DNA of 64,000 bases from Candidatus Melainabacteria bacterium. GTDB taxonomy: Bacteria > Cyanobacteriota > Vampirovibrionia > Gastranaerophilales > Gastranaerophilaceae. This document shows, piece by piece, positions 25,486 through 33,170 of this stretch. The DNA is taken from contig QHMG01000010.1 of assembly GCA_003258725.1 (NCBI GenBank), positions 1 to 64,000 of the forward strand. The letters are read 5' to 3'. The position numbers and the translations under genes are program-made. A model generated the notes under the pieces. The model searched no databases and had not been told where the DNA came from. It saw only the letters and a program-made list of their open reading frames with translations. The number at the start of each line of letters is the position of its first letter. The stretch's first letter is position 1.

Positions 25486-26184
25486 ATGAGATTAAATAGC
25501 GGCGTACAATTTAATGAAAGCGGTTTAAAGACAGCAATTAAGGCTATGCAAGTTCAAACAGCATTAATGGCTAATGCTTCTGACAACGTAAATGGTTTTG
25601 ATAAAGTTGGATATCAACGTAAAGAAGCTGTTGTTTCTTCATTTACTGAATATCTTGGAGTTGACGGTTTATCAACTGTTGTTGATGATCAAGTTGGTAG
25701 ACTTTCTATCACAGATAATCCTCTAGATTTAGCAATGGCTTCTAAAGGTTATTTCCAAGTTCAAACTCAAGACGGTGTAAAAATGACTCGTGATGGTCGT
25801 TTTAAAATCGACGTTGACGGTAATTTCTTAGACCTAGACGGTAACAAAGTTTTATCTAACACAGGTGTTCCTATCAAATTCGGTACTTTACCAAAGGGCG
25901 CAAAAGATGTTGTAGTTAATACAAGAGGTGCAATTAGCGTTTTTGACAGAAAAACAAAAAAGTTAAAGCATGTTGCTAACTTAGGTATTGTAGACCAAAA
26001 TGGTGCAGGGATTGTAAATCCTCAAGTTCAACAAGGTTATTGCGAATTTTCAAACGTATCATTGCAAAATGAATTTATGAACTTGATGCCAGTTAAAAGA
26101 AACTTTGAAGCAAACAGACAAATGTTCTTAATAGAAAATTCAAATCTTCAAAAAACAATTAGCCAATTAGGTTCAGCAAGCTAA
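25486..26184 (+). CDS. Flagellar basal-body rod protein, FlgF/FlgG family (first copy)
   Basis: One of the two long rod/hook-basal body paralogues side by side. The 232 residues have the N-terminal rod helix (AMQVQTALMANASDNVNG), though the usual NNLANxxTxGFK block is altered to ASDNVNGFDKVGYQRK. The middle has DNPLDLAMASKGYFQVQ and TRDGRFKIDVDG, both typical of FlgF/FlgG, and the C-terminus is QRNFEANRQMF-like. Whether it acts as FlgF or FlgG is unclear. RBS GCGAGG is shared with the next three genes. Exported by the flagellar type III apparatus rather than by a signal peptide. Confidence 0.82.
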   Translation: MRLNSGVQFNESGLKTAIKAMQVQTALMANASDNVNGFDKVGYQRKEAVVSSFTEYLGVDGLSTVVDDQVGRLSITDNPLDLAMASKGYFQVQTQDGVKMTRDGRFKIDVDGNFLDLDGNKVLSNTGVPIKFGTLPKGAKDVVVNTRGAISVFDRKTKKLKHVANLGIVDQNGAGIVNPQVQQGYCEFSNVSLQNEFMNLMPVKRNFEANRQMFLIENSNLQKTISQLGSAS

Positions 26185-26212
26185 GTAAAATAATTTAAGC
26201 GAGGTAATAATT

Positions 26213-26935
26213 ATGTACAATATGCAAGGTATAATCAGAAAAAATATTAATAACGCATCAAGCCAATTTGAAAGATTAGGCTATGTTGGTACAAACTTTG
26301 CTAATTACAGCACAAATGGCTACAAAGCGGTTAGATTTGAACAAATGTTATCAGACGATGGTTATGTTCACGGTGCTGTTAGAACAGATTATCAAAAAGG
26401 CAGCTTAAAAATTACAGGCAACCCTTATGATGTAGCAATTGATGGCGAAGGTTTTATTCCAATCGTTTCTCCAGATGGCGAAGTTGCTTACACAAGAGAC
26501 GGTTCATTTAAAAGAGGTAAAGACGGTTATCTTTTAACAAATGATGGTTGGGTTGTAGGTGCAGGTATTAAACTTCCTGCAAACTTATACAAATTCCAAA
26601 TTAAACCAGACGGCAGAGTTTTTACTTATGAATCAGCAATGGACAGCAAAGGTAAATGCTTAGGAACAATTCCAGTAGTTCAATTTGATTGTCCGGAAGG
26701 TTTACAACAAGACTCTCATGGCAATAGAGTTTGGCAAACAGAAGAATCTGGTGAGCCTCAATTAGTTAAAAATCACAATATGATTACTCAAAACTATTTG
26801 GAAAACTCAAACACAAATATTTACACATCAGTAAACGAAATGTTAAGATTAAACGCTTCAATGTTGGCAAGTATGAGTGTTTTGAAAATGACAGATGATA
26901 TGTATAACAAATCAATTAACATCAGAGAATCATAG
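26213..26935 (+). CDS. Flagellar basal-body rod protein, FlgF/FlgG family (second copy)
   Basis: Paralogue of the preceding gene, 240 residues. The N-terminus YVGTNFANYSTNGYKAVRF is the family's NxANxxTxGYK motif, followed by ITGNPYDVAIDGEGFIPI and AYTRDGSFKRGKDGYLLTNDG, the classical FlgG hook-domain block. The C-terminal helix YLENSNTNIYTSVNEML matches the ExSNVxxVxE motif. It is 28 bases after the first copy with RBS GCGAGG. Likely FlgG by similarity in the TRDGxF block, but the pair may be FlgF plus FlgG or a duplication. Confidence 0.85.
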   Translation: MYNMQGIIRKNINNASSQFERLGYVGTNFANYSTNGYKAVRFEQMLSDDGYVHGAVRTDYQKGSLKITGNPYDVAIDGEGFIPIVSPDGEVAYTRDGSFKRGKDGYLLTNDGWVVGAGIKLPANLYKFQIKPDGRVFTYESAMDSKGKCLGTIPVVQFDCPEGLQQDSHGNRVWQTEESGEPQLVKNHNMITQNYLENSNTNIYTSVNEMLRLNASMLASMSVLKMTDDMYNKSINIRES

Positions 26936-26981
26936 TTGAAGTAACAAGTTAGAGAGAAGAAAATAAGCGAGGTAATAAAAA

Positions 26982-27335
26982 ATGGTAGCATTCAATCCTG
27001 TAGACAGTTTCGGAAGAACATCACAAGTTTTAAACTTAGTAGCAAAAAGACAAAAATTATTAACACAAAATATAGCAAATGTTGATACTCCAGGTTATGT
27101 AAGACAAGATTTAGATTTTGCAACATGTTTGGGTAACGCATCTGGTCCTTTAGAAACAAAACTTTCTAAAGAAATGGGTACAACAAGCGTAGTTCAACAA
27201 GGAACAGCTGAAGGCGTTAATGTAGCTGATGAATTAATTGGCATGCAAGAAAACTCATTAATTTACACAATGGCAACACGTCGTATGTCTAATGTAATTT
27301 CTATGATGAAAACTGTAGTTAACGTAGGAAGATAA
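26982..27335 (+). CDS. flgB: Flagellar basal-body rod protein FlgB
   Basis: Proximal rod component. The 117 residues carry the N-terminal rod helix AKRQKLLTQNIANVDTPGYVRQDLDF, which holds the family motif NxANxDTPGYxRxD, and a C-terminal helix (MATRRMSNVISMMKTVV) typical of FlgB. Length matches (about 110-140). RBS GCGAGG is placed as in its neighbours. It precedes flgC by 49 bases. The flagellar genes normally next in such operons (fliE, fliF) are not here. Confidence 0.9.
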   Translation: MVAFNPVDSFGRTSQVLNLVAKRQKLLTQNIANVDTPGYVRQDLDFATCLGNASGPLETKLSKEMGTTSVVQQGTAEGVNVADELIGMQENSLIYTMATRRMSNVISMMKTVVNVGR

Positions 27336-27384
27336 CGATATATATTTTGTAAGAGAAATATTTTAAAACAAAGCGAGGTAAAAA

Positions 27385-27828
27385 ATGGGAATTTTAGATT
27401 CAATGTACATAGGCTCAAATGCCTTAAAAGCACACGGTGCAAGATTAGACGTTCATGCAAAGAACATTGCGAATATTGATACTCCAAATTATGTGAGAAA
27501 GATTCCTGTTTTGAACTCAATTCAAGGTGAATCGTTTAATGCAATTTTAAATAATATGCAAGACGGCACTTTTGGTTTATCTCAACATGGAGCTTTATCT
27601 GGTGGTGTTTCTTATGGTGGTATTGTTGAAGATCCAACTCCAGGTGAAAGAATTTACAAACCTGGTCACCCAGACGCAGATGCAAGTGGTTATATCAGAA
27701 GTTCAAACGTAAACCCTATGGTTGATATCGCAGATGCTATGATGGCACAACGTGCTTATGAAGCCAACTTAGCGGTTATGAATATTACAAAATCAATGGC
27801 TTTAAAAGCTACTGAAATTGGTAAATAG
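27385..27828 (+). CDS. flgC: Flagellar basal-body rod protein FlgC
   Basis: Proximal rod component, 147 residues. The motif HAKNIANIDTPNYVRK is the FlgC N-terminal rod block, GHPDADASGYIRSSNVNPMVDIADAM is the conserved FlgC C-terminal segment, and the helix AYEANLAVMNITKSM closes the protein. It is last of the four rod genes; a hairpin at 27871 ends the operon before mnmA. Both flgB and flgC look intact with no frameshift. Confidence 0.93.
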   Translation: MGILDSMYIGSNALKAHGARLDVHAKNIANIDTPNYVRKIPVLNSIQGESFNAILNNMQDGTFGLSQHGALSGGVSYGGIVEDPTPGERIYKPGHPDADASGYIRSSNVNPMVDIADAMMAQRAYEANLAVMNITKSMALKATEIGK

Positions 27829-27870
27829 GATTTAATTAAAAATTTATACACTCTCGCTTAAAAACAATAA

Positions 27871-27899
27871 GGGCGGAATTTGTTTATCAAATTCCGCCC
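27871..27899. terminator. Terminator of the flagellar operon
   Basis: Perfect 12-bp stem GGGCGGAATTTG with loop TTTAT, between flgC and mnmA. No strong T run follows. Confidence 0.65.
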
Positions 27900-27954
27900 G
27901 CCTCGCTATTTCGTGTTATAATTTTTTCAGAAAATACGGAATGAGGATAAAATT

Positions 27955-29061
27955 ATGAAGATATTGGTTGGCATGTCTGGAGGTGTTGATTCTTCAACAA
28001 CTGCTTTAATGTTAAAAGAACAAGGTCATGAAGTTGTTGGTGCCACAATGGCTATTTGGGGCAAAGGTGGTGTTTATAAAGAAATTCAAGAAAAAATAAA
28101 TGCACTTCCTGAAAAAAAATCGACACATGGAGCTTGCTTTGGTCCAGATGAAAAAGAAGATATTGAAGCTGCACGCAAGATTTGTGAAGAAATTGGAATT
28201 GAGTTTCACGTATTTGATTGCGCTGAACAATATGAAAAAATAGTTTTAGATAATTTTAAAAAAGAATATTTATCAGGAAGAACTCCAAACCCATGTATTT
28301 GGTGTAATTCTCTTATTAAGTTTGATGTTTTGCCACATTTAGCAAAAGAAAATGGAATTAATTTTGATAAATTTGCAACAGGTCACTACGCAAGAATTGC
28401 TCAGGGTGAAAATGGCAGATATTTATTAAAGCGTGGTGTAAATCCTAAAAAAGACCAATCATATTTCTTATATAGATTAAGACAAGACCAATTAGCAAAT
28501 ATAATGTTGCCTTTGGGTGATTTTACAAAGGAAGAAATTAGAGATATCGCTAAAAAGCATGGCTTAGAAGTTGCAGAAAAACCAGATAGCCAAGATTTTT
28601 ATGAAGGTGATTATAATGAATTGCTTCAGGTGAAAGATAAAATTGGTAATATCGTTGATACAGATGGTAAAGTCTTAGGACAACATAATGGTATTTGGAA
28701 CTATACAATTGGACAAAGAAAAGGTTTGGGCATAGCCTCAACAGAACCTCTTTATGTATTAGAGCTAAGAAAAGACACAAACGAGGTCGTTGTAGGCTTT
28801 AAAGATAAAACCATGCACAACACGTTAGTTGCAACAAAAATGAATTGGATTTCAATAGAAAATCTTGATTCTGAAATGAAATGCAAAGTAAAAATTCGTT
28901 CAACTCAAGAACCTACAGATGCAATTATCCGTCCTGTTGATAATGGTGATGTTGAGGTTGTATTTGATATTATGCAAAAATCAATTGCAGTTGGACAATC
29001 AGCTGTATTTTATAATGATGACGTTGTAATCGGTGGCGGTATTATTGACGTGGTTAAATAA
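27955..29061 (+). CDS. mnmA: tRNA 2-thiouridine(34) synthase MnmA, variant lacking the canonical second Cys
   Basis: Thiolates U34 of tRNA-Glu, Gln and Lys. The 368 residues have the P-loop GMSGGVDSSTTAL, the first cysteine block NPCIWCNSLIKF (here CxxC) and a C-terminal beta-barrel (RKGLGI, VVGFKDK). In the canonical enzyme the second catalytic Cys lies in a DSQ(E)ICFI motif; here the block reads KPDSQDFYEGDYNELL and has no Cys. A GACFGPDEKED block near residue 60 gives another Cys. The pattern could suit an iron-sulfur-dependent thiolase variant, but that is inference. It overlaps hydE by one base (TAATG). Confidence 0.88.
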   Translation: MKILVGMSGGVDSSTTALMLKEQGHEVVGATMAIWGKGGVYKEIQEKINALPEKKSTHGACFGPDEKEDIEAARKICEEIGIEFHVFDCAEQYEKIVLDNFKKEYLSGRTPNPCIWCNSLIKFDVLPHLAKENGINFDKFATGHYARIAQGENGRYLLKRGVNPKKDQSYFLYRLRQDQLANIMLPLGDFTKEEIRDIAKKHGLEVAEKPDSQDFYEGDYNELLQVKDKIGNIVDTDGKVLGQHNGIWNYTIGQRKGLGIASTEPLYVLELRKDTNEVVVGFKDKTMHNTLVATKMNWISIENLDSEMKCKVKIRSTQEPTDAIIRPVDNGDVEVVFDIMQKSIAVGQSAVFYNDDVVIGGGIIDVVK

Positions 29062-30098
29062 TGATTAAAAATATCCTCGACAAATTAAATTCAGACAAAG
29101 GAGTTTCACAGGAAGAAATAGTGCAACTTCTAAAGAGTGATGATGAATTACTTTTTAAATATGCTGATGAATGTCGAAAAAAATACGTTGGAGATGAAGT
29201 TCATTTAAGAGGCTTAATTGAATTTTCAAATAATTGCAAAAATACTTGCAAATATTGTGGGCTAAATTGTTTTAATAAAAAACTTGAAAGATATAGATTA
29301 ACAGAAGGCGAAATTATTGATTTTGCAAAAAAAGGCGTTGAGTACGGTTACAAAACGATTGTTTTACAATCGGGTGAAGATGCTTATTTTACGCAAGACA
29401 GAATGGTTCATATTATCAAAGAAATTAAGAAAATGGACGTTGCTCTGACTCTTAGTCTAGGCGAAAAATCTTACGAAGAATATAAAGCCTACAAGGATGC
29501 AGGGGCTGATAGATATTTAATTAGGATTGAAACGACTGATGTTAATTTGTATCACGAATTGCACCCAAAAATGAGTTATGAAAACAGAGTTGAATGTTTA
29601 AAGAATTTAAAAAAACTTGGATTTGAAACAGGTTCTGGCTGTCTTGTTGGACTTCCTAACCAAACAATTGAGTCTTTAGCAAATGATATTTTATTTTTTA
29701 AGGAAAATAATTTTGATATGATAGGTGTTGGTCCATTTATTCCTCATCCAGAAACTCCATTGTGGACTGGCAAAGACACTAAAGAAGATAAAGAAAAAAG
29801 ATTTAAGTTATCTTTGAGAGTTATGGCTGTAATTCGATTACTACTTAAAAATATTAATATTCCAGCAACAACTGCAATGGAATCTATTAATTCAAATGGC
29901 AGAATAATAGCACTTCAAAGCGGTGCAAATGTTGTAATGCCAAATATTACGGAAGGTGATTACCGTAAAAAATATGAGATTTATCCTGATAAAATTTGTA
30001 TAAATGATTCTCCTGATTATTGTAGAAACTGTATTACAGGAAAAATTACGTCAATAGGTAGAACAATTTCACAAGATTATGGATTTAGAACTAAATAA
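29061..30098 (+). CDS. hydE: [FeFe]-hydrogenase maturase HydE
   Basis: Radical SAM enzyme that helps build the dithiomethylamine-bridged di-iron centre of [FeFe] hydrogenase. The 345 residues fit the family (about 350). The motif RGLIEFSNNCKNTCKYCGL holds the CxxxCxxC cluster, followed by VLQSGEDAYF, LSLGEKSYEEY and GSGCLVGLPNQT, all typical of HydE; PxTTAMESIN near the C-terminus is also typical. PylB/BioB-like enzymes are alternatives, but the match to HydE is closest. The other maturases HydF and HydG and the hydrogenase are not in this window. Translationally coupled to mnmA by TAATG. Confidence 0.88.
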   Translation: MIKNILDKLNSDKGVSQEEIVQLLKSDDELLFKYADECRKKYVGDEVHLRGLIEFSNNCKNTCKYCGLNCFNKKLERYRLTEGEIIDFAKKGVEYGYKTIVLQSGEDAYFTQDRMVHIIKEIKKMDVALTLSLGEKSYEEYKAYKDAGADRYLIRIETTDVNLYHELHPKMSYENRVECLKNLKKLGFETGSGCLVGLPNQTIESLANDILFFKENNFDMIGVGPFIPHPETPLWTGKDTKEDKEKRFKLSLRVMAVIRLLLKNINIPATTAMESINSNGRIIALQSGANVVMPNITEGDYRKKYEIYPDKICINDSPDYCRNCITGKITSIGRTISQDYGFRTK

Positions 30099-30167
30099 AC
30101 GAATGTTAAAAGCATGCCTAATTTTATTTATTCCTTTATAATGTAAAAAACATAAAGGAGTTTTTAA

Positions 30168-30650
30168 ATGAAAGAAGAATTACTACGAATTATAGAAAAA
30201 AATAGTCGAATTGATATTAAAGAACTTGCAGTAATGCTTGGCTCAACCGAAGTAGAAGTTCTAAACGAAATGCAAGAACTTGAAAAAGAAGGTATTATCT
30301 GTGGATATCACACGCTTATAGATTGGGAAAAAACTTCAACCGAAAAAGTTACAGGACTTATTGAAGTTAAGGTTACACCTCAACGTGGGCAAGGGTTTGA
30401 TAAAATTGCAGAAAGAATTTATAAGTACCCAGAAGTTAAATCTGTTTACTTAATTTCTGGAGGATATGATTTATTAATTACGTTAGAAGAAAAATCTTTA
30501 AAAGAAATAGCAGCCTTTGTGTCAGATAAATTATCAACTTTAGAAAGTGTTTTGAGCACAGCAACTCACTTTATTTTGAAAAAATATAAAGATCATGGCA
30601 CAATTCTTTCAAAAAAAGAAGATGACGAAAGAGAGATTATAACACCATGA
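30168..30650 (+). CDS. Lrp/AsnC-family transcriptional regulator
   Basis: A 160-residue feast/famine regulator: an N-terminal HTH (about residues 1-55, RIDIKELAVMLGSTEVEVLNEMQELEKEG) and a C-terminal RAM/AsnC ligand domain (about 65-150, VTGLIEVKVTP, YPEVKSVYLISGGYDLLITLE). It overlaps the aminotransferase start by four bases (ATGA), so it likely regulates its own operon in response to an amino acid. Strong RBS AAAGGAG. The ligand is unknown. Confidence 0.92.
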   Translation: MKEELLRIIEKNSRIDIKELAVMLGSTEVEVLNEMQELEKEGIICGYHTLIDWEKTSTEKVTGLIEVKVTPQRGQGFDKIAERIYKYPEVKSVYLISGGYDLLITLEEKSLKEIAAFVSDKLSTLESVLSTATHFILKKYKDHGTILSKKEDDEREIITP

Positions 30651-31810
30651 GCATTCCAATTTCAAAAACAGTAGTAAGTTTGAAAAAATCAGGTATTAGA
30701 AAATTTTTTGATATCGTTAGTGAGATGAAAGACGTTATCTCTCTTGGTGTTGGTGAACCAGATTTTGATACCCCTTGGCATATCAGAGAAGAAGGTATTT
30801 ATGCTCTAGAAAAGGGCAAGACTTTCTATACTTCTAATGCAGGACTAAAAGAGTTGCGTGTTGAAATTGATAACTATTTAAAACGTACTCAAAATATTTC
30901 TTACAATCCAGCTACTGAAATTATCGTAACTGTTGGTGGCTCTGAAGCTATTGATATAGGTCTTAGAGCAATGGTTAATGCCGGTGATGAAGTTATAATT
31001 CCGCAGCCTTCTTATGTTTCTTATGAGCCTTGTGCAATTCTTGCGGGGGCAAAACCTGTAATTATTGACTTGAAAGCAGAAAATGAGTTTAGATTAACCG
31101 CTGAAGAATTAAAAAATGCAATTACAGATAAAACAAAAATTTTAATTTTACCGTTTCCAAATAATCCGACTGGTGCAATTATGGAACGAAAGGATTTAGA
31201 AGAAATTGCAAAAGTTTGTATTGAAAATGATATCTATGTTATCTCTGACGAAATCTATGGTGAATTGTCGTACAAAGAAAAACATATTTCAATTGCAAGT
31301 ATCGCAGGCATGAAAGAGCGTACAATCTTAATTAATGGTTTTTCAAAGGCTTATGCAATGACAGGCTGGCGTTTAGGATATGCTTGCGGACCTAAAGAAA
31401 TTATAGAACAAATGGTGAAAATTCATCAATACGCAATAATGTGCGCTCCTACAACTAGCCAATATTCAGCAGTAGAAGCTCTTAAAAAAGGTGATGACGA
31501 TGTAAAATTGATGCGTGAAAGTTATAACCAGCGTCGACGCTTTTTAATGAACGCTTTTAAAGAAATGGGATTAGAATGTTTTGAACCTTATGGGGCATTC
31601 TATGTGTTTCCTAGCATAAAAGAGTTTGGTATGACAAGTGAAGAATTTGCTATGAAATTTTTGGAAGAAGAACATGTCGCAGTAGTTCCAGGTACTGCTT
31701 TTGGTGACAGCGGAGAAGGATTTTTGAGAATTTCTTACGCTTATTCAATAGAAAATCTAAAACGGGCAATGGAACGATTAAAACGATTTGTTGAAAAATT
31801 AAGAAAATAA
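30647..31810 (+). CDS. Pyridoxal-phosphate aminotransferase, class I/II
   Basis: Fold type I PLP enzyme of 387 residues in the aspartate/alanine aminotransferase group. Motifs: GVGEPDFDTP near the N-terminus, FPNNPTGAIM, ISDEIYGEL (Asp and Tyr near PLP), the Schiff-base Lys in NGFSKAYAMTGWRLGY, and LRISYAYSIENL near the end with the carboxylate-binding Arg. Length matches the AspC/PatA group. Substrate is unclear; an aromatic, aspartate or alanine transaminase is possible. Translationally coupled to the Lrp-type regulator. A hairpin terminator follows. Confidence 0.92.
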   Translation: MSIPISKTVVSLKKSGIRKFFDIVSEMKDVISLGVGEPDFDTPWHIREEGIYALEKGKTFYTSNAGLKELRVEIDNYLKRTQNISYNPATEIIVTVGGSEAIDIGLRAMVNAGDEVIIPQPSYVSYEPCAILAGAKPVIIDLKAENEFRLTAEELKNAITDKTKILILPFPNNPTGAIMERKDLEEIAKVCIENDIYVISDEIYGELSYKEKHISIASIAGMKERTILINGFSKAYAMTGWRLGYACGPKEIIEQMVKIHQYAIMCAPTTSQYSAVEALKKGDDDVKLMRESYNQRRRFLMNAFKEMGLECFEPYGAFYVFPSIKEFGMTSEEFAMKFLEEEHVAVVPGTAFGDSGEGFLRISYAYSIENLKRAMERLKRFVEKLRK

Positions 31811-31827
31811 TTAAAATTTAATAAATG

Positions 31828-31860
31828 AAGGCGCAGACGATTTTCGTCTGCGCCTTTTCC
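31828..31860 (+). terminator. Terminator after the aminotransferase
   Basis: Perfect 13-bp stem AAGGCGCAGACGA with loop TTT and a short TTTTCC tail. Confidence 0.8.
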
Positions 31861-32134
31861 TTATAATGTTTTGTAGATTTTATATAAAGATTTTATTTTC
31901 TTTGTATCAGTGGATTTTAGTAATTTGTTAAACTCTTGTTTTATGTAATTAATATTTTCAAATTCATCAAAATTAAACAACTCCTTTAACTCATATTTTG
32001 ATAATAATAACTCATTGACAAAATCATCAAAAAACTTGAGAAAAGATTTCTTAATAAGTTGTAGATATGTTAGAAATTTTATCGAAGAACATAATTTATC
32101 TTGGAAGTTTTTAAATTTATATCCTTATTATCAA
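31861..32134 (-). pseudogene. Open reading frame without a start, possibly a gene remnant
   Basis: On the minus strand a frame runs from a stop near 32134 to the TAA at 31861-31863, about 90 codons, with no ATG. Its C-terminal part (KELFNFDEFENINYIKQEF, then KIKSLYKIYKTL) has a balanced composition like real protein. It overlaps the + reading frame at 32015-32257. It may be the decayed end of a gene or a chance frame in AT-rich DNA. Confidence 0.3.
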
Positions 32135-32257
32135 AAAGATTCTATCAAAATATGTGGATTACCAATATTGATAATTAAAAGAAATTTTGTTCAAGATAAA
32201 CTTTACCTTTTTGGTATTATTAAAATAGGAGATATTTTTCATAAAAAAAGATATTAA
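32015..32257 (+). CDS. Hypothetical 80-residue open reading frame, possible fragment
   Basis: Not recognised with confidence. The 80 residues end with IKICGLPILIIKRNF and KLYLFGIIKIGD, which resemble the Lys/Ile/Tyr/Gly-rich tails that I recall at the C-terminus of some gut bacterial glycosyltransferases. No clear ribosome site precedes the ATG and no N-terminal domain is present, so it could be a remnant. It lies between two terminator hairpins and overlaps a minus-strand frame. Confidence 0.35.
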   Translation: MTKSSKNLRKDFLISCRYVRNFIEEHNLSWKFLNLYPYYQKDSIKICGLPILIIKRNFVQDKLYLFGIIKIGDIFHKKRY

Positions 32258-32288
32258 AAACAGGGCAATTAATTTAACTGCCCTGTTT
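32258..32288. terminator. Bidirectional terminator
   Basis: Stem AAACAGGGCA/TGCCCTGTTT around an 11-base loop, with A and T runs on both sides, between the 31.9-32.3 kb frames and the uridine phosphorylase gene. Confidence 0.8.
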
Positions 32289-32309
32289 CATTTCTTTGTT
32301 TTTTATTAT

Positions 32310-33083
32310 CTACTTTTTAGCTGCTCTGTCTTGTTCAATGATAAGTTTTAATGCATCTACTGCAACTCTTACTGCAGATGATGTATCTTCACTCATTTTT
32401 TGGTCTAAACCTGCGGCTTCTCTTTCTTGATTCCAAATTACGTGGAAGCAAGAACCACAACGGCATTTCAAAGCATCTGCAACAACAAATAATGCTGCTG
32501 ATTCCATTTCAGATGCCTTAACACCTAAGCGTTTCCAAGCTTCCCATTTTTGTAGTAATTCATAAGAAACTGGCATTTTTGCTGGACTATGTTGTCCATA
32601 AAATGCATCTTTACATTGAACAACCCCTGTATGAGTTGTTTTACCCATTGCCAATGCTGCTTGTCTTAAAGCTACTGTAATATCTAAGTTTGCAACAGCA
32701 GGGTATTCAATTGGTGCATATTCCATTGATGTATGTTCAAATCTGATAGCACCTGTTGCAACTACGATGTCGCCTGATTGTACGTTCAAATCAATACCGC
32801 CACAAGTACCTGTTCTGATAAATGTGTCAGCACCAATGTTATGTAATTCTTCCATTGCGATAGAAGCTGAAGGTCCGCCTATACCAGTAGAGCATACGCT
32901 AACTTTTTCGCCCAATAATGTACCTGTGTAAATATTGTATTCTCTGTTTTGAGCAACATGGTGAGCATCATCAAATAATGCTGCGATAGACTCACATCTA
33001 CCAGGGTCACCAGGCAAAATTACGTAACGACCTACATCGCCTTCTACGCAGTGAATGTGGAATTGTTTTTCTAGTTCTTGCAT
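32310..33083 (-). CDS. Uridine phosphorylase-like nucleoside phosphorylase
   Basis: Cleaves a nucleoside with phosphate to base and ribose 1-phosphate for salvage. The 257 residues match the trimeric/hexameric NP-I family: VILPGDPGRCESIA (phosphate-binding), STGIGGPSASIAMEEL, RTGTCGGIDLNVQSGDIV and ASEMESAALFVVAD (the ribose-binding EMES motif). QCKDAFYGQH resembles the uracil-binding region of uridine phosphorylases. A purine phosphorylase is the alternative. Monocistronic, with its own terminator. Confidence 0.88.
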   Translation of the reverse strand: MQELEKQFHIHCVEGDVGRYVILPGDPGRCESIAALFDDAHHVAQNREYNIYTGTLLGEKVSVCSTGIGGPSASIAMEELHNIGADTFIRTGTCGGIDLNVQSGDIVVATGAIRFEHTSMEYAPIEYPAVANLDITVALRQAALAMGKTTHTGVVQCKDAFYGQHSPAKMPVSYELLQKWEAWKRLGVKASEMESAALFVVADALKCRCGSCFHVIWNQEREAAGLDQKMSEDTSSAVRVAVDALKLIIEQDRAAKK

Positions 33084-33170
33084 AATTAAACACCTTTTCT
33101 TCTTAATGTAATAAACACTTTTAGTTGATTATAACATTTGAATAAGATATTGCAAGATATTTTTTAATTA

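Noticed and set aside
32258..32288. CRISPR-like repeat
   Set aside because: Only one hairpin; no spaced direct repeats or cas genes anywhere in the window.
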